A DNA stretch of 33,097 nt from an uncultured Clostridium sp. (GCA_947568535.1 CANOPF010000014.1:1-33097); one strand, 5' to 3'. Counted from the first letter of the stretch, positions 1-7,968 are shown. Numbers and translations: made by a program. Notes: generated by a model not told the origin, from the sequence alone.

Positions 1-5
1 TTCAT
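1..5 (-). CDS. Start of a leftward gene, cut by the window edge
   Basis: Only the start codon (ATG, complement of 3-5) and two further bases are present. I accept it as a gene start because the minus strand carries an AAGGAG ribosome site (complement of 14-19) eight bases upstream, and behind that a perfect promoter (see 60-88). The product cannot be named. Confidence 0.6.
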
Positions 6-37
6 AGAACCATCTCCTTTTTTTCTTCAGTAAGATC

Positions 38-57
38 AAATGTAAAATACTACATTT
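38..57. promoter_or_regulatory. Candidate operator, inverted repeat AAATGTA-N6-TACATTT
   Basis: A perfect 7-bp inverted repeat with a 6-bp spacer lies just downstream of the -10 box of the leftward promoter, where a bound repressor would block transcription start. The regulator is not identifiable; a TGTA-N6-TACA dyad fits several dimeric repressor families. Confidence 0.45.
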
Positions 58-59
58 TT

Positions 60-88
60 ATTATACCATAGCTATACATAATTGTCAA
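60..88 (-). promoter_or_regulatory. Leftward sigma-A promoter
   Basis: On the minus strand: TTGACA (83-88), a 17-bp spacer, then TATAAT (60-65). Both hexamers match consensus perfectly. It drives the gene that starts at base 5. Confidence 0.85.
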
Positions 89-136
89 TTTTTGTTCTTT
101 TTTAATAGTGTAAAATGATTTCGGAATAGAAAAAAA

Positions 137-302
137 GAAAGTCCTTTGATATAATAAATTTAAGCTAAAAAAACAATATCAAAGAAAGGACTTTCTTATG
201 AAACTTATTATATTCCAAAATTTATTAAATGTGTTAAAAAATAAAATAATACCTATAATTTCTTTAAACTTATATATCATCGAATTTTTTTCCGAAACTT
301 CT
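137..302 (+). mobile_element. Possible insertion-sequence remnant with terminal hairpin
   Basis: Bases 137-152 and 176-195 form an imperfect inverted repeat (GAAAGTCC-TTTGATAT against ATATCAAAG-AAA-GGACTTTC). A -10-like TGATATAAT is embedded at 148-155. An AAAGGA ribosome site then precedes an ATG at 198 that opens a 34-codon frame ending at 302, directly before the truncated gene that follows. An IS left end with its own promoter and the first codons of a transposase, joined to an interrupted gene, would look like this. No transposase domain is long enough to recognise, so an ordinary regulatory hairpin is possible. Confidence 0.25.
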
Positions 303-996
303 TGATACTAATTCTTTTTACAAAAACAAACCATTAAAAACAGAATCATTTCTTGATAGTTATCACGCAAATTATACATTATCTGATAAAAAAGAATTAA
401 AAAGAACAAAACACTATTATCAAATAAGTGCAAAGAATATGTATGGAACAACAACAAAGAACTATATTATCAAAACAAATGATACAAGATATATTATAAA
501 CGGAGCTCCAAGATTATATATAGGAAGAGGAGTTAGTGACAATCAGTTACGTTTTAGAATAACGGATGGAAATGGAATACAATCATTAACCATATATGAT
601 AAGAATAAAAACAATAAAGAAAAATTAATCCAATCAAATGCAACATCAACAAAAATTTTACCTATTATTAATTTAGAAGACTATACAGCAAACAAAGGAA
701 ATTATCAGTTAAAAGTAAGAATAAAAGACAACACAGGTCTAGTGATGACCAAAGTGATAAAAATTACATTAAAAGGAACAGGTATTAATTCAGATGGACT
801 GTCATGTGTAACTTTCGGAGAATTCAAAAATAATAAACCTGAAGGATATGCAAGTGAGATTTGGTCAGATGGAGATAAATATGTTGGAGAATTTAAAGAT
901 GGCGATAGGAATGGACCAGGAACTTACACTTATGCAAATGGAACACATAAAACAGGAATATGGAAAAATAATGAGCTTGTACAAGAAACAACATAA
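268..996 (+). pseudogene. 5'-truncated Ig-like/MORN-repeat protein
   Basis: The frame is open from base 268, but the only ATG (439) has no ribosome site, and coding-like sequence continues upstream of it to 268 without a usable start. I read this as a gene that has lost its 5' end. The visible protein has a beta-rich Ig-like segment (NQLRFRITDGNGIQSLTIYD and following), then a C-terminal MORN block with two or three repeats of the GEFKNNKPEGYA / YVGEFKDGDRNGPGTY type. MORN repeats are membrane- or protein-binding beta-hairpins. In Clostridia such proteins are usually anchored surface proteins, so a signal or anchor was probably in the missing part. It resembles the Ig-like protein at 5137 in style. 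A rho-independent terminator follows at 1099. Confidence 0.55.
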
Positions 997-1098
997 AGAT
1001 AAAATAATGAAAAATAGAACAAAATGTCAATGTCAAAAAAACATCAATGATAAAGACAATAAAAAGAAAAGGTAAATGCTAAGGTAAATGCTATGGTA

Positions 1099-1137
1099 AA
1101 CAGATACTGTATCAATGATAGTATCTGTTATTTTTTT
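1099..1137 (+). terminator. Rho-independent terminator
   Basis: A 10-bp stem AACAGATACT/AGTATCTGTT with an 11-base loop is followed by ATTTTTTT. It ends transcription of the MORN gene before the isp operon promoter. Confidence 0.8.
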
Positions 1138-1156
1138 GAGGAGGAAAAGAGAATAA

Positions 1157-1185
1157 TTGCAAGAAAATGAAAAGCATGATACAAT
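1157..1185 (+). promoter_or_regulatory. Promoter of the isp operon, with leader hairpin
   Basis: TTGCAA (1157-1162), a 17-bp spacer, and TACAAT (1180-1185) preceded by TGA (extended -10). The leader then has a 9-bp hairpin, AAAATACAT (1207-1215) with ATGTATTTT (1232-1240), just before the ribosome site. It could modulate expression but no ligand is suggested. Confidence 0.75.
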
Positions 1186-1262
1186 AAAAACAAAAAATAA
1201 GATTAAAAAATACATGCAATTTTCCAATCAGATGTATTTTGGAGAAAGGAATAAGATAAAAT

Positions 1263-1739
1263 ATGAAAGTAGCCATCGGTCAAGATAGTCATAAAATTGA
1301 CAGACAAAATACACAAAAAGAACTAATTTTAGGAGGAATTAAATTTGAAGAAAAATATTCTCTATCAGGCAATAGTGATGCAGATGTAGTTTTACATGCT
1401 GTAGCCAATGCAATTTCAGGGATAACGGGTAAAAATATCATAGGAAAAATTGCCGATGATATGTGTAAAAAGGGAATTACCAGTAGTGAAGAATATGTAA
1501 AAGAAGCACTAAAATATCTACAAGATAAAATTGTCCACTTATCAATTACTATCGAATGTAAAACCCCAAAAATAAGTCCAAAAATAGAAGAAATGAGAAA
1601 AAATATAGCACGAATTTTATACATAAAAGAAGAAAATATAGGCATTACAGCAACTTCAGGAGAAGGACTAACAGAATTTGGAAAAGGTAATGGAATTGGA
1701 GTATTTGCTTGCCTAACCGTAGAGGAGAAAATAAAATGA
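1263..1739 (+). CDS. ispF: 2-C-methyl-D-erythritol 2,4-cyclodiphosphate synthase
   Basis: IspF converts CDP-methylerythritol 2-phosphate to the cyclodiphosphate in the cytosolic MEP isoprenoid pathway. The 158-aa length fits the family. Metal ligands are visible as GQDSH (Asp8, His10) and SDADVVLHA (His45), and the C-terminal substrate loop as GITATSGEGLTEFGKGNGIG. The stretch after the HA motif (residues 50-75) is divergent: the usual GDIGxxFPDTD is replaced by IIGKIADDM. The stop codon overlaps the ispE start as ATGA, so translation is probably coupled. First gene of a compact ispF-ispE-ispD operon. Confidence 0.9.
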   Translation: MKVAIGQDSHKIDRQNTQKELILGGIKFEEKYSLSGNSDADVVLHAVANAISGITGKNIIGKIADDMCKKGITSSEEYVKEALKYLQDKIVHLSITIECKTPKISPKIEEMRKNIARILYIKEENIGITATSGEGLTEFGKGNGIGVFACLTVEEKIK

Positions 1740-2611
1740 AAGAAATATATGTAAAAGCAAGAGCAAAAATAAATCTAAATTTAGAAGTCGTAGAAAAAAG
1801 AAAAGATAATTATCATAATATTAAATCCATATTTCAAAAAATAAATCTATATGATGAATTATTCATTCGAAAAACTGAAACCAATAATATTCAAATTCAA
1901 ACTAATGTAAAAGAATTAAAGCAAAAAGAAAATATTATTTACCAGGCATATGTCCAATTAAAAGAAAAAAATAAAAATATCACAGGCGTTCAAGTAAAAT
2001 TAAATAAAAACATTCCAATGCAAGCAGGATTAGGAGGAGGAAGTACAGATTGTGCTAGTTTTATTTTAGGAATGAACCAATTATTCAATTTACAATTGAC
2101 AAAAGTTGAAAGAGAACAAATAGCCAAAAGTCTAGGTGCAGATGTAGTACCATGCTTTTATCCAGGGACAGTTCTAGCAAAAGGAATAGGAGAGATCATT
2201 ACACCAATTCATACAAATGTTAACTATTATATCATAATCATAAAACCAAAAATAGTAGGTAACACCAAAGAAATGTATCAAAAAATAGATGCACAAAAAA
2301 AGCAAAAAACAAAAGACACCTCGCAAGAAGTAATAGAAGCATTAGAACAAGGACAAATAGAAAAACTAGCAGGGAATCTATACAATACATTTGAAACAGT
2401 AATTGAAGAGAAAGAAACAATTCAAACCATAAAAAAGGAACTTATGAGACATGGGGCAATAGATAGTCTAATGACTGGATCAGGCTCGTGTGTATATGGA
2501 ATATTCAAAGACAAAAAAACAGCCAAAACAGCATATCAAGCTTTACGAAATCAATACCAAACCTATATTACGATTTCTTGTAATCCACGAAAAAAGGAGA
2601 CAAAAATATGA
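1736..2611 (+). CDS. ispE: 4-diphosphocytidyl-2-C-methyl-D-erythritol kinase
   Basis: IspE phosphorylates CDP-methylerythritol, the step before IspF. The GHMP-kinase signature is clear: N-terminal ARAKINLNL with Lys11, and the ATP loop PMQAGLGGGSTD at residues 94-105, including the catalytic Asp105. A C-terminal GSGSCVYGIF motif is typical of GHMP folds. I chose the ATG at 1736 (291 aa) over an in-frame TTG nine codons earlier because an AGAGGAG site lies at the right distance and the start overlaps the ispF stop as ATGA. The stop likewise overlaps ispD. Confidence 0.92.
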   Translation: MKEIYVKARAKINLNLEVVEKRKDNYHNIKSIFQKINLYDELFIRKTETNNIQIQTNVKELKQKENIIYQAYVQLKEKNKNITGVQVKLNKNIPMQAGLGGGSTDCASFILGMNQLFNLQLTKVEREQIAKSLGADVVPCFYPGTVLAKGIGEIITPIHTNVNYYIIIIKPKIVGNTKEMYQKIDAQKKQKTKDTSQEVIEALEQGQIEKLAGNLYNTFETVIEEKETIQTIKKELMRHGAIDSLMTGSGSCVYGIFKDKKTAKTAYQALRNQYQTYITISCNPRKKETKI

Positions 2612-3291
2612 AACAACAAAAAAGCATAACAGCCATAATATTAGTAGCTGGAAATAGTACCAGATATGGAAAAAATAGAAATAAAAACTTTGAGAAGATT
2701 CATGGAAAAGAAGTAATATGTTATAGTTTAGAAGCATTTTGTCAAAATGAATATATTGATAACATAATCATTGGAATAAAAAGGGAAGAAATGGCAATAG
2801 TAAAGAATATTTTGTCAAACCTAAAGGCAAATAAGCCAGTAGACATTGTTTTAGGAGGAAAAACCAGGCAAGAAACTGTCTTCCATTGTCTTCAAAAAAC
2901 GGAGTCTGATTTGGTGATGATTCATGATGGAGCAAGACCAGCCATCAAACAATCGTATATAAACCAATTAATAGAAGAAATGAAAGAATATAAAGGAGCA
3001 ACAGTAGGCATGCATACGAAAGATACCATAAAAATAACGGATGAAAATAATCTAGTTATTCATACTACCCTAAGACATAATACTTGGATAATTCAGACAC
3101 CACAATGTTTTGATAGAAAAACATTATTAACTTTACACAAGAAATACCAAACTGAAGAAATGACAGATGATTGTATGTTATTAGAAAAAAATCAGGAAAA
3201 AGTAAAAATAGTAGAAAGTGATTACACTAATATAAAGCTTACTACTTACGAAGATAAAGAAATACTGACAAACTTTTTAATAAATAGATAA
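2608..3291 (+). CDS. ispD: 2-C-methyl-D-erythritol 4-phosphate cytidylyltransferase
   Basis: IspD transfers CMP from CTP to methylerythritol phosphate, the step before IspE. At 227 aa it is family-sized. The N-terminal nucleotide loop reads LVAGNSTRYG, followed by GGKTRQETVFH, the HDGARP signature, TPQCF, MTDDC and the C-terminal NIKLTTYED, all in canonical order. The start overlaps the ispE stop (ATGA). With ispE and ispF it supplies three consecutive MEP-pathway steps from one transcript. Confidence 0.93.
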   Translation: MKQQKSITAIILVAGNSTRYGKNRNKNFEKIHGKEVICYSLEAFCQNEYIDNIIIGIKREEMAIVKNILSNLKANKPVDIVLGGKTRQETVFHCLQKTESDLVMIHDGARPAIKQSYINQLIEEMKEYKGATVGMHTKDTIKITDENNLVIHTTLRHNTWIIQTPQCFDRKTLLTLHKKYQTEEMTDDCMLLEKNQEKVKIVESDYTNIKLTTYEDKEILTNFLINR

Positions 3292-3349
3292 TAAAGGGAA
3301 AGTGTTTAGAAAACAAAAAGAAAAACCGAAACTTCTAAAGGAAAAACAC

Positions 3350-3378
3350 TTGCCAAAACAAAAAAAATATGATAAAAT
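3350..3378 (+). promoter_or_regulatory. Promoter of the rpsF-ssb-rpsR operon
   Basis: TTGCCA (3350-3355), a 17-bp spacer, TAAAAT (3373-3378). It lies about 60 bases after ispD and 86 bases before the rpsF start. Confidence 0.7.
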
Positions 3379-3391
3379 AGCACTGTTTTAA

Positions 3392-3435
3392 AAGTAGTAT
3401 AACTATTTTTAAATCTCTACTTACAGAAAATGTAG
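3392..3435 (+). promoter_or_regulatory. rpsF leader with two mutually exclusive stems
   Basis: CTAC at 3417-3420 can pair upstream (AAGTAG 3392-3397 with CTACTT 3417-3422) or downstream (CTAC with GTAG 3432-3435), but not both. The S6:S18 complex is known to autoregulate rpsF operons through leader RNA in many bacteria. The exact conserved S6:S18 motif is not obvious here, so this is a candidate only. Confidence 0.3.
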
Positions 3436-3463
3436 GTTAAAAATCCAAAGGGAGGTGAAAATA

Positions 3464-3748
3464 ATGAACCAATACGAAAGTATTATCATTGTTAATCCAA
3501 ATTTAGATGACGCAGGATTAAAAGCGTTAAAAGATAAATTCACAGGATTAATCAATGAAAATGGAAAAGTTGAATCAGTAGAAAATATGGGAAAAAAAAG
3601 ATTAGCTTATGAAATAAAAAAACAAAAAGAAGGTACATATATATTATTCAACTTTGAAGCAAAACCAGATTCCATAAAAGAACTAGAAAGAGTTTATCGA
3701 ATTACGGATGATATCATGAAATTTATCGTGGTAAAAAAAGAAAACTAA
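3464..3748 (+). CDS. rpsF: Small ribosomal subunit protein bS6
   Basis: bS6 binds 16S rRNA with bS18 in the platform of the 30S subunit. The 94-aa sequence shows the family pattern: MNQYESIIIVNPNL, then MGKKRLAYEIKKQKEGTYIL at the centre and YRITDDIMKFIVVKK at the end. The ATG at 3464 is preceded by GGGAGGTG at ideal spacing; a GTG inside that ribosome site is not used. First gene of the classic rpsF-ssb-rpsR operon. Confidence 0.95.
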   Translation: MNQYESIIIVNPNLDDAGLKALKDKFTGLINENGKVESVENMGKKRLAYEIKKQKEGTYILFNFEAKPDSIKELERVYRITDDIMKFIVVKKEN

Positions 3749-3803
3749 AAAAGAGTAAATAAAGAGAGGGGCCTTTATTTAGAGTAAAGAAAGGTGATAT
3801 AAA

Positions 3804-4226
3804 ATGAACAAAGTAATATTAATGGGAAGACTAACAAGAGATCCAGAAACAAGATATACACAAACCAATAATACATTAGTAGCGTCTTTTAGTTTAGCTG
3901 TCAATAGAAGATTTGTAAGACAAGGAGAAGAAAGACAAGCCGATTTCATCAATATTGTAGCATGGAGTAAACTAGGAGAATTTTGTAGCAAATACTTTAA
4001 GAAAGGTCAACAAGTAGGCGTTATCGGAAGAATACAAACAAGAACTTGGGACGATGACCAAGGAACTAAACACTATGTAACAGAAGTAGTAGCAGAAGAA
4101 GCATATTTTGCTGATAGTAAAAGAGAAGGAGAAGCAGGAGCCTTTGAGAATACATTTGGAAATACAGCACCAGGAAATATGGGTTCAGACTTTGAAGTAT
4201 CTTCTAGTGATGACCTACCATTCTAG
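3804..4226 (+). CDS. ssb: Single-stranded DNA-binding protein
   Basis: SSB coats single-stranded DNA in replication, repair and recombination. The 140-aa protein opens with MNKVILMGRLTRDPETRYT, continues through the OB fold to about residue 105 (VASFSLAVNR, FINIVAWSKLGEFC, VGVIGRIQTRTW, TEVVAEEAYF), and ends in a short linker and the acidic tip DDLPF that recruits partner proteins. The AAAGGTGAT site lies upstream. It sits between rpsF and rpsR as in most Firmicutes. Confidence 0.95.
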   Translation: MNKVILMGRLTRDPETRYTQTNNTLVASFSLAVNRRFVRQGEERQADFINIVAWSKLGEFCSKYFKKGQQVGVIGRIQTRTWDDDQGTKHYVTEVVAEEAYFADSKREGEAGAFENTFGNTAPGNMGSDFEVSSSDDLPF

Positions 4227-4253
4227 TTGTTAACAAAAAAGGGGGGAAATAAG

Positions 4254-4535
4254 ATGGCAGACAAAAAACAAAACAAGAGAAATAATAATAAAAATTATGA
4301 TGAGGATTATAATCCAAGATTTAGAAAACAAAGAAAAAAAGTATGTGTATTATGTAGTGATAAAAACTTTGTATTAGATTACAAAAATCCTGAACAATTA
4401 AGAAAATTTATTAATGATAAAGGAAAAATTTTACCAAGAAGAACTACAGGAGCATGTAGTAAACATCAAAGAGATATTACAACAGCAATAAAAAGAGCCA
4501 GACATATTGCTTTATTACCATATGCACAAAACTAA
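4254..4535 (+). CDS. rpsR: Small ribosomal subunit protein bS18, zinc-binding type
   Basis: bS18 pairs with bS6 in the 30S platform. The ATG at 4254 (93 aa) follows a GGGGGG ribosome site; the open frame starts earlier but that part is leader. The core reads [19 protein letters not shown], then [20 protein letters not shown]. Cysteines in VCVLC and a Cys and His in ACSKH make a CxxC...CxxH set, the zinc-carrying form of bS18. A lysine/asparagine-rich N-terminal extension precedes the core. Last gene of the operon, followed by a strong terminator. Confidence 0.95.
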   Translation: MADKKQNKRNNNKNYDEDYNPRFRKQRKKVCVLCSDKNFVLDYKNPEQLRKFINDKGKILPRRTTGACSKHQRDITTAIKRARHIALLPYAQN

Positions 4536-4544
4536 ATAAAGAAT

Positions 4545-4584
4545 AAAAATCAAAACCGTTGATATATCAACGGTTTTGATTTTT
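4545..4584. terminator. Perfect 40-nt palindromic terminator
   Basis: Both halves are exactly complementary (centre at 4564/4565; arms AAAAATCAAAACCGTTGATA and its reverse complement), giving A- and T-runs on either side so it can work in both directions. It ends the rpsF operon. Confidence 0.85.
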
Positions 4585-4723
4585 ATTTAGGACGATGTTA
4601 AGGTAATTACAATGTTAACGTGTTTTTTGTTATGCAAAATAGTTCAAAAAAATAATTTTATTGACCAATTCCGACAAATTTTGCGCTTTATTGATAGTAA
4701 AATAAACATAAAGGAGGGAAATT

Positions 4724-4927
4724 ATGGAATATAAAGTTTTACAGGTTGTATTAAAAGAAAAATTTATTGGCACAGGTTCAGGGAATTTAACAGAATTGGA
4801 AAATGTTATTAATCAGCAAGCAAAAAAGGGATATAGACTCCATACCATTAGTACTGTTTCAGCAGGAAGTAAAGGCTTTATGGGAGGAGATAGAATACAG
4901 GCTACACTTGTATTTGAAAAGATGTAA
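4724..4927 (+). CDS. DUF4177 family small protein
   Basis: A 67-aa protein with the DUF4177 pattern: MEYKVLQV at the start, an ELENVINQQAKKGYRLHTI helix-strand, and a TLVFEKM end. The function of the family is unknown; members are small, soluble and widespread in Firmicutes. The start is secure: AAGGAGGG lies six bases upstream. It stands alone between two terminators (4545-4584 and 4996-5028). Confidence 0.75.
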   Translation: MEYKVLQVVLKEKFIGTGSGNLTELENVINQQAKKGYRLHTISTVSAGSKGFMGGDRIQATLVFEKM

Positions 4928-4995
4928 TGATATTTTTTGAACACATAAGGAAATGTTAAGGCAAATACTTGCCAAATAGTAATTCATAAAAATAG

Positions 4996-5028
4996 AGATA
5001 GATTGGTTCAGACAAATCTATCTTTTTA
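4996..5028 (+). terminator. Rho-independent terminator
   Basis: AGATAGATT (4996-5004) pairs with AATCTATCT (5015-5023), followed by TTTTT. It ends the DUF4177 transcript. Confidence 0.8.
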
Positions 5029-5077
5029 GTCAGTTTATCGTAAAACAGTTAAAATAACAATTTTTTAAGACGAATCA

Positions 5078-5106
5078 TTTACAAGGAAAAAAGCATGTGA
5101 TATAAT
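5078..5106 (+). promoter_or_regulatory. Promoter with extended -10
   Basis: TTTACA (5078-5083), a 17-bp spacer, TATAAT (5101-5106) preceded by TGA. It serves the Ig-like protein gene and probably its downstream neighbour. Confidence 0.85.
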
Positions 5107-5136
5107 AAAAAGAGCGATTTTTAAGAGGTGAAAAGA

Positions 5137-6081
5137 TTGAATCAAATATTAAGTGTAGATAATAGTAGTAGAAAAGAAAAAGTAAAAAAGACAAAAATGA
5201 GAAATAATGGACCAATAGAAATTCAAAGTATAGTAAGATTTTTTGCCATTTCTATACTAATATTTGGACTATTTATTATTGGATCAGGATCTTATTCTAT
5301 GTATAAAGAGTCCACAAAAGAAGCAATCGTTACTAAACCAGTCATTTATGTAGAACAAACAAGAGAAGCCGAAATAGCCTTAAAAATTACACATGATAAA
5401 GCAATAGCAACAATCCGATATTGTTGGAATGACGAAGACGAACAGGAAATCCCAACTAATGGAAAAAAAGAAATAGAAGCAAAACTTGAAATGCCAACAG
5501 GGACAAATACATTAAACATACAAGTAAGTGATATTCATGGACAACAAATTGAATATCAAAAAGTATATACCGTAGAAGGAGATATTAGCATCAATATTGA
5601 ACCAGAAGGAACCGACCTAAAAGTAACAGCTGAAGGAAAAAATCAACTGATTTATATGACATATAGATGGGACGAAGACGAAGAAAAAAGAGTAGATATC
5701 AATGATATAGCAATAGAAGAAACAATAGAAATACCAAAAGGCTTACATACATTAACCATTATTGTAGTTGATCAAAACAATAACACAGAAACGAAAACAC
5801 AAGAAATAAAAGGTGTAACTAAACCAAAAGTAAATATAACGACAGATGGATCAGACAACTTTATCATTAAAGCATCTGATGAAGAAGGAATTAAAAGAGT
5901 AGAATTTATCATCAATGAAACAGAGAGAAATGCAATTGATTTAGAAAAAGTAGCACCAATAGAAGAAAGAAAAGAATTTGAATTTGCCTATCCATTAAAA
6001 GATGGAGAAAATAAGCTAGAAGTAATCGTATACAATGAAAGTGGTATATCAGATAACTATAGGGCATTAATTAACAAATAA
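5137..6081 (+). CDS. Membrane-anchored protein with three Ig-like domains
   Basis: No specific function is recognised. The 314-aa protein has a basic cytoplasmic N-terminus (residues 1-32), one hydrophobic segment at about 33-53 (FFAISILIFGLFIIGSG), then an extracellular part made of three related beta-rich units (about 65-140, 141-225, 226-314). The first two share a Y-x-W-(N/D)-(D/E)-x-(D/E) motif and a G-x-(N/H)-T-L-x-I-x-V-x-D motif, and the third keeps a weaker DGENKLEVIVYN version, so they look like duplicated Ig-type folds. I chose the TTG at 5137 because GAGGTG sits at normal distance; a GTG nine bases earlier lies inside that site. It precedes the CmpB-like gene by 12 bases and is probably cotranscribed. 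Confidence 0.6.
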   Translation: MNQILSVDNSSRKEKVKKTKMRNNGPIEIQSIVRFFAISILIFGLFIIGSGSYSMYKESTKEAIVTKPVIYVEQTREAEIALKITHDKAIATIRYCWNDEDEQEIPTNGKKEIEAKLEMPTGTNTLNIQVSDIHGQQIEYQKVYTVEGDISINIEPEGTDLKVTAEGKNQLIYMTYRWDEDEEKRVDINDIAIEETIEIPKGLHTLTIIVVDQNNNTETKTQEIKGVTKPKVNITTDGSDNFIIKASDEEGIKRVEFIINETERNAIDLEKVAPIEERKEFEFAYPLKDGENKLEVIVYNESGISDNYRALINK

Positions 6082-6093
6082 TAAGGGGAAGAA

Positions 6094-6900
6094 ATGAGCA
6101 TTAATCTAATTGAATTATTTACATATTTTATTGTATATTCATTCTTAGGATGGGTTATGGAATCAATTGTTAGGTCAATCTGCGAAAAGAAAATCATCAA
6201 TACAGGCTTTTTAAAAGGCCCATTCTGTCCTATCTATGGAATAGGAGCAAGCATTATGTTTCTATTTTTAGAGGGGTTTGAAAATAAACCAGTACAACTA
6301 TTTTTTATAGCCATTATTCTATTAACAGCTTGGGAATATTTAGTTGGTGTATTTTTAGAAACGATGTTTCATACAAAATATTGGGATTATTCTGACCATA
6401 AAATCAATTTTCAAGGAAGAATATGTTTAACCAATTCACTTTGTTGGGGGATATTAGGTGTTCTATTTGTTAAATATATCCATCCATGGATACAAGGGAT
6501 GATAGCACAAATTGATACAGAATTATTGAATTATATATTAGCCATTTTATTAGCTGTTTTTATAGTCGATACGATTACCTCAGTGATTCATGTGAAAAAT
6601 ATGAAAACGACATTAGAAAAGATTGAAGATATCAACAAAGAAATCAAAGAAAAACTAAAGGAAATTAGAAGTATCAGAAAACAAAAAGAAGAAAAGAAAA
6701 GCAGAGTAGAAAATGTACAACAAATGGTAAAAGAATTGAAAAAGAAAAGAAATCGAATCATTTTACGATTATATAAAAATGTATATCGCTTAAAGAAGGC
6801 GTTTCCAGCAATTAATACGAGTGAAATCACACAGATATTAAATCAGAAAATTGAATTAAGGAAAAAAAGAGTGAAAAACAAACAAAAAGGCTTGAAATAA
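6094..6900 (+). CDS. ABC_trans_CmpB-like multispanning membrane protein
   Basis: The N-terminal part matches the ABC_trans_CmpB (putative ABC transporter permease) family: YSFLGWVMESI, GFLKGPFCPIYGIG, AWEYLVGVFLE, and YWDYSDHKINFQGRICL in order. About five membrane segments lie within residues 9-165. The rest (about 167-250) is a strongly charged Lys/Glu coiled coil, then a basic C-terminus. Although the family name suggests transport, biochemical function is not established. The stop overlaps the stem of a terminator. Confidence 0.75.
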   Translation: MSINLIELFTYFIVYSFLGWVMESIVRSICEKKIINTGFLKGPFCPIYGIGASIMFLFLEGFENKPVQLFFIAIILLTAWEYLVGVFLETMFHTKYWDYSDHKINFQGRICLTNSLCWGILGVLFVKYIHPWIQGMIAQIDTELLNYILAILLAVFIVDTITSVIHVKNMKTTLEKIEDINKEIKEKLKEIRSIRKQKEEKKSRVENVQQMVKELKKKRNRIILRLYKNVYRLKKAFPAINTSEITQILNQKIELRKKRVKNKQKGLK

Positions 6901-6912
6901 TCAAGTCTTTTT
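6884..6912 (+). terminator. Rho-independent terminator overlapping the gene end
   Basis: AAAAAGGCTTGA (6884-6895) pairs with TCAAGTCTTTTT (6901-6912) with one G-U pair and a 5-base loop that includes the stop codon of the CmpB-like gene. Confidence 0.75.
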
Positions 6913-6949
6913 GTATATAATGAAAAAAGAAAAAGGGAGGAGACAACAA

Positions 6950-7874
6950 ATGATGCAAGAAATATACATAATAGACGATGATGATTCATCTATTGTTATT
7001 TTTAGAGAATTATTTAAAAATGATCCAGAATATAAATTTACAAGTGTTAAAACTGAACAAATAGATATAGCCTTAAAAAATATTCCATCCTTAATTGTTA
7101 TTAATGAAGATGCGATTGCCCGTGATGTGGTTGATTTATGTAGAAAGATAAGAAAGGACGAAGATAATACCATAACACCAGTTATTGTTGTATCATCAAA
7201 AGGAGAAAGAGAACATCGATTAAAAATATTACAAGAATCGGTTGAATATTTTATCAAAAAGCCAGTTGACGAACAATATTTATATCATACCGTAAAAAAT
7301 TTAAACCGTTTACTTTCAACCAATAGAAGAATAAGTCCACTAACAGGCTTACCTGGAAATGTACAAATACATGCTGAATTAAAAAAGAGAATAACAAAAA
7401 ATGAAGCTTTTTGCGTATTATATTTAGACTTAGATAACTTTAAAGCTTATAATGATGTATATGGATTTTTAAAAGGGGATCAAATTATAGAATTTACAGC
7501 AGAGACAATCATTAAATGTATTCATGAAAGTGAAATGGAAGATACCTTTATTGGGCATATTGGACGGCGATGATTTTGTTGCCTTGATACCAGGAAATAT
7601 GTGCGAAAAAATATGTCAAAACATGTTAACGTATTTTGACCACCATGTAGAAAAATATTTTACAGAAGAAGATAGAGAAAAGGGATATATTGAAGTAGCT
7701 AATCGAAAAGGAATTATAGAGCAATTTCCACTAACTTCTTTATCAATAGGAGTCGTCGTGGCAGATGTAGGTAGATTTAATAATATATTAGAAATAGGAG
7801 AAATTGGAGCACAAGTAAAACATGTAGCTAAATCAGTTATGGGAAGTAGCTATGCTGTAGACAGGAGAAAGTAA
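6950..7874 (+). CDS. Receiver-GGDEF protein, +1 frameshift at CGG 7565
   Basis: The family links a response-regulator receiver to a diguanylate cyclase domain that makes cyclic di-GMP. The ATG at 6950 follows GGGAGGAG. Residues 1-120 are receiver-like (IIDDDDSS acidic pocket, Lys103/104 in FIKKPVD), but the phosphoacceptor position reads LIVIN, with Asn52 in place of Asp. Residues 128-300 are GGDEF-like: SPLTGLPGN, YLDLDNFKAYND, then the active loop. The zero frame reads HIG-R-R-stop: codon 206 is CGG and a stop follows two codons later. Skipping the C of CGG gives HIGGDDFVALIPG and continues to 7874 for 307 aa. The loop is GGDDF, not GGDEF, so cyclase activity is uncertain. With no CGG shift the product would lose its catalytic half. 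Confidence 0.75.
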
Positions 7875-7907
7875 CTAAATAGAGTGAGAGAATCACGCTA
7901 ATAGAAA

Positions 7908-7960
7908 AGGAATAAAAAGAAAAATTCCTAATATAAATAGTAATAAATATTAAATTAGGA
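7908..7960 (+). promoter_or_regulatory. cwlD leader with stem that masks the ribosome site
   Basis: TCCTAAT (7926-7932) pairs with ATTAGGA (7954-7960), which contains most of the AGGAG ribosome site of cwlD. A competing stem AGGAAT (7908-7913) with ATTCCT (7924-7929) uses the same bases, so the two folds exclude each other. Confidence 0.35.
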
Positions 7961-7968
7961 GTTTTGAT

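Noticed and set aside
848..1075. Open frame overlapping the MORN gene in another frame
   Set aside because: It is a shadow of the MORN repeats with no ribosome site and no family resemblance.
1289..1645. Long minus-strand frames inside ispF and in other genes (for example 19929-20411, 23244-23564, 24099-24416)
   Set aside because: They mirror strong genes on the plus strand, lack ribosome sites, and show the Phe/Ser/Leu-rich composition of reversed AT-rich coding sequence.
7561..7570. Explaining the CGG breaks as random sequencing or assembly indels
   Set aside because: Random indels would fall in any codon phase and any base context. All nine are an extra C forming a phase-1 CGG codon, including both copies of a duplicated gene. 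One homopolymer break (A8 at 31556) and one at UAA (32655) do look like possible indels and are kept apart.
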